Below are positions 50,400 through 51,720 of a stretch of DNA of 51,720 nucleotides, one piece after another (within the stretch, counting starts at the first letter, position 1; each line of letters begins with the position of its first letter). The stretch is from CAZGSN01 sp964371655 (lineage in GTDB: Bacteria; Desulfobacterota; Binatia; HRBIN30), in NCBI GenBank assembly GCA_964371655.1, contig CAYJOD010000040.1:1-51720 (forward strand). The letters are read 5' to 3'. Under the pieces are notes generated by a model. The model worked only from the letters and a program-made list of their open reading frames with translations. It did not search any database and was not told where the DNA came from. The position numbers and the translations under genes were made by a program.

Positions 50400-51704
50400 T
50401 CAGTCTGGGCAGCCATTCAGAGCGTTGGCAACGGCAGCCACGATCTCGTCGATGGTGACCGACCCGTCAAAGTTGTGATCCGCGACCGGGCACGACAAGA
50501 TCTCGCCGGTACCCAGCGCGATGTTGACCATCGTGATTAGCTCGTCGACAGTCACATCTCCCGCACCGCTACAATCGCCAACGCACGCGACCGAGCGCGC
50601 CGTTGGCGTCTGCGTTGGCTGGGGGGTAAGTGTGGGCGGCGGTGTTGCCGTCGGCGTCGGCGCCGTGCCGGTTGTGTCGAGGGCTTGCGCCAGCACAGCC
50701 ACATCTGGGCTCCCGAGTCCGCTGGCGAGATCGTAGCCCGGCGCCGCGACATAACCGGGCACGCGGTCGAAACTGTTGTCACCTGTTGTGATGTCATGAA
50801 ATACGATAGGACCATCTCCGCCGTACTGTTGCCGTGCGAGCGCATATAAGGTCGCGTTCCACGGGCCGCTCGTGCCCAGGACATCGTTCAGGATGGCGGC
50901 GATGCCGGCCCAGCTCGGTGCGGAAGCGCTGGTTCCCCCGACGACTGCCACGCTGCCCTCCATCACCATGACGTAACCGGGGCTCGAAGGACTGGCGAGC
51001 AGCGATACGTCCGGCTGGTCACGGAAGCCATCGGCCGGCACACCCGGAGCGGCCTGGTAGGCCGGCTTGACCACCAAGGTGCTGGCGCCGCCGCCGGAGG
51101 CACCGTTGGCCTCGTTCCACACGCGTTCACCCACGTAAGCGGTAGCCGCACCGTTGGCTCCGAAACCAGGGTCCAGGGCGGTGCCGCCGACGGCGGTTAC
51201 GTTCGCATCACTGGCAAGGACGTTGACGCTGCGGCCGCGACCGTCTTGGCACCCATCGGCACCGTCGTCTCCGGTGGACACCATGATCGCCTGACCCTGT
51301 GCGGCGGCTTGGGCATACATGGGGCCGAACACGTTGATGTCGGAGCTGTCCAGTCGCTCGCAGGCCCCGAAGCTCATCGTGATGATCTTCGCCTCCGGAT
51401 GATGAGCGACGATGTCCAACAGCGAGGTGTCAATGTCCGCACCGCTGATGTCGACGAGCACGGTGGCGCCCGGCGCCATGGCACTCGCCCACTCTGTGTC
51501 GAGGAGCACCTCCGCTTCTTCTGCTTCGAGGCAGCTATCGTACTCGCGCGGATTGCGGATGCCGTGGCACACGCCATTGGGCGCTCCCACGCCGGGGTTG
51601 GTGGAGGGGAATGCCTTCACCGGATTACGCACGGGAACGCTGAATTGCTGCTGAAACGTAATGACCTGGAGAGTAGCGAGTTCTCCGATCGTCGAGTTGT
51701 GAAT
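50400..51704 (-). CDS. sedolisin (S53) protease with dockerin-like tail, 5' part missing
   Basis: The open frame runs to 51704, where a TAG stands in frame, so the true start is beyond the window or disrupted. The catalytic residues of S53 serine-carboxyl peptidases are visible: Glu and Asp in EVLLDTEWASAMAPG, Asp in STGDDGADG, Ser in GGTSASAPSWAGI. A PT-rich linker (TPTATPPPTLTPQPTQTPTA) then leads to CVGDCSGAGDVTVDELITM and a second Cys-bounded calcium-type repeat (DHNFDGSVTIDEIVAAVANA). It is probably secreted. The ATT start of the frame and the absence of a propeptide show it is incomplete here. Confidence 0.8.
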   Translation of the reverse strand: MHNSTIGELATLQVITFQQQFSVPVRNPVKAFPSTNPGVGAPNGVCHGIRNPREYDSCLEAEEAEVLLDTEWASAMAPGATVLVDISGADIDTSLLDIVAHHPEAKIITMSFGACERLDSSDINVFGPMYAQAAAQGQAIMVSTGDDGADGCQDGRGRSVNVLASDANVTAVGGTALDPGFGANGAATAYVGERVWNEANGASGGGASTLVVKPAYQAAPGVPADGFRDQPDVSLLASPSSPGYVMVMEGSVAVVGGTSASAPSWAGIAAILNDVLGTSGPWNATLYALARQQYGGDGPIVFHDITTGDNSFDRVPGYVAAPGYDLASGLGSPDVAVLAQALDTTGTAPTPTATPPPTLTPQPTQTPTARSVACVGDCSGAGDVTVDELITMVNIALGTGEILSCPVADHNFDGSVTIDEIVAAVANALNGCPD

Positions 51705-51720
51705 CTAGGCCGCCTTGCGT

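Noticed and set aside
1..51720. tRNA and rRNA genes
   Set aside because: A scan for T-arm and anticodon-arm patterns outside the coding regions gave no convincing candidate.

Overview
The window is high-GC bacterial DNA on a draft scaffold (a run of N at 18080-18089 marks a join). Its content suggests a Gram-negative, soil- or aquifer-type lineage of the deltaproteobacterial / Candidatus Binatota kind. The reasons are several acyl-CoA dehydrogenases, outer-membrane and TolC-type proteins, the order of the smc/ftsY/zapA/6S RNA/5-FCL/rny genes, and secreted proteins with PT-rich linkers and Cys-bounded dockerin-like calcium repeats. The taxonomic placement is an inference; no rRNA gene is present.

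Layout. 1-7 kb: biotin synthase, three acyl-CoA dehydrogenases (the second and third form a same-strand pair), an SMP-30 lactonase-like protein and a truncated REP-associated transposase bracketed by REP-like repeats. 7-13 kb: truA, a DUF374 acyltransferase-like protein, an outer-membrane barrel, a methyltransferase and an AGPS-like flavoprotein oxidase. 13-24 kb (mostly minus strand): recN-nadK, an AAA/DUF4143 ATPase, a gap-split FitA-type antitoxin, rny, 5-FCL, a probable 6S RNA, zapA, zapB, a Cys-rich secreted protein and ftsY. 24-31.5 kb is an accessory island between ftsY and smc. It holds an S1/P1 nuclease, a GH5 lipoprotein, two membrane-anchored unknowns, an IS4-type transposase remnant, MITEs, a PIN toxin-antitoxin pair and decayed antitoxin genes. 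31.5-42.3 kb: smc, an orphan antitoxin, an HNH nuclease, a full-length RAYT, RNase G and the 2-oxoacid:ferredoxin oxidoreductase genes korA-korB. 42.5-47.7 kb: a tightly overlapping marR-oprM/nodT-macA-macB(ATPase)-permease tripartite efflux operon. 47.8-51.7 kb: a duplicated 200-bp element, a WD/BNR-like repeat lipoprotein, an EF-hand secreted protein and the 3' part of a sedolisin (S53) protease.

The most striking feature is the intergenic DNA. Nearly every gap over 200 bp is filled with repeats. Some are insertion-type elements with clear terminal inverted repeats, and three of these have 9-10 bp target duplications (6971-7317, 23933-24164 with its sister at 35323-35517, and 29365-29524). 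Others are palindromic heptanucleotide arrays at gene ends, 190-bp CACGGAT-armed elements, and REP units around a RAYT gene. The accessory island appears to have split an ancestral smc-ftsY neighbourhood and is rich in broken toxin-antitoxin genes.
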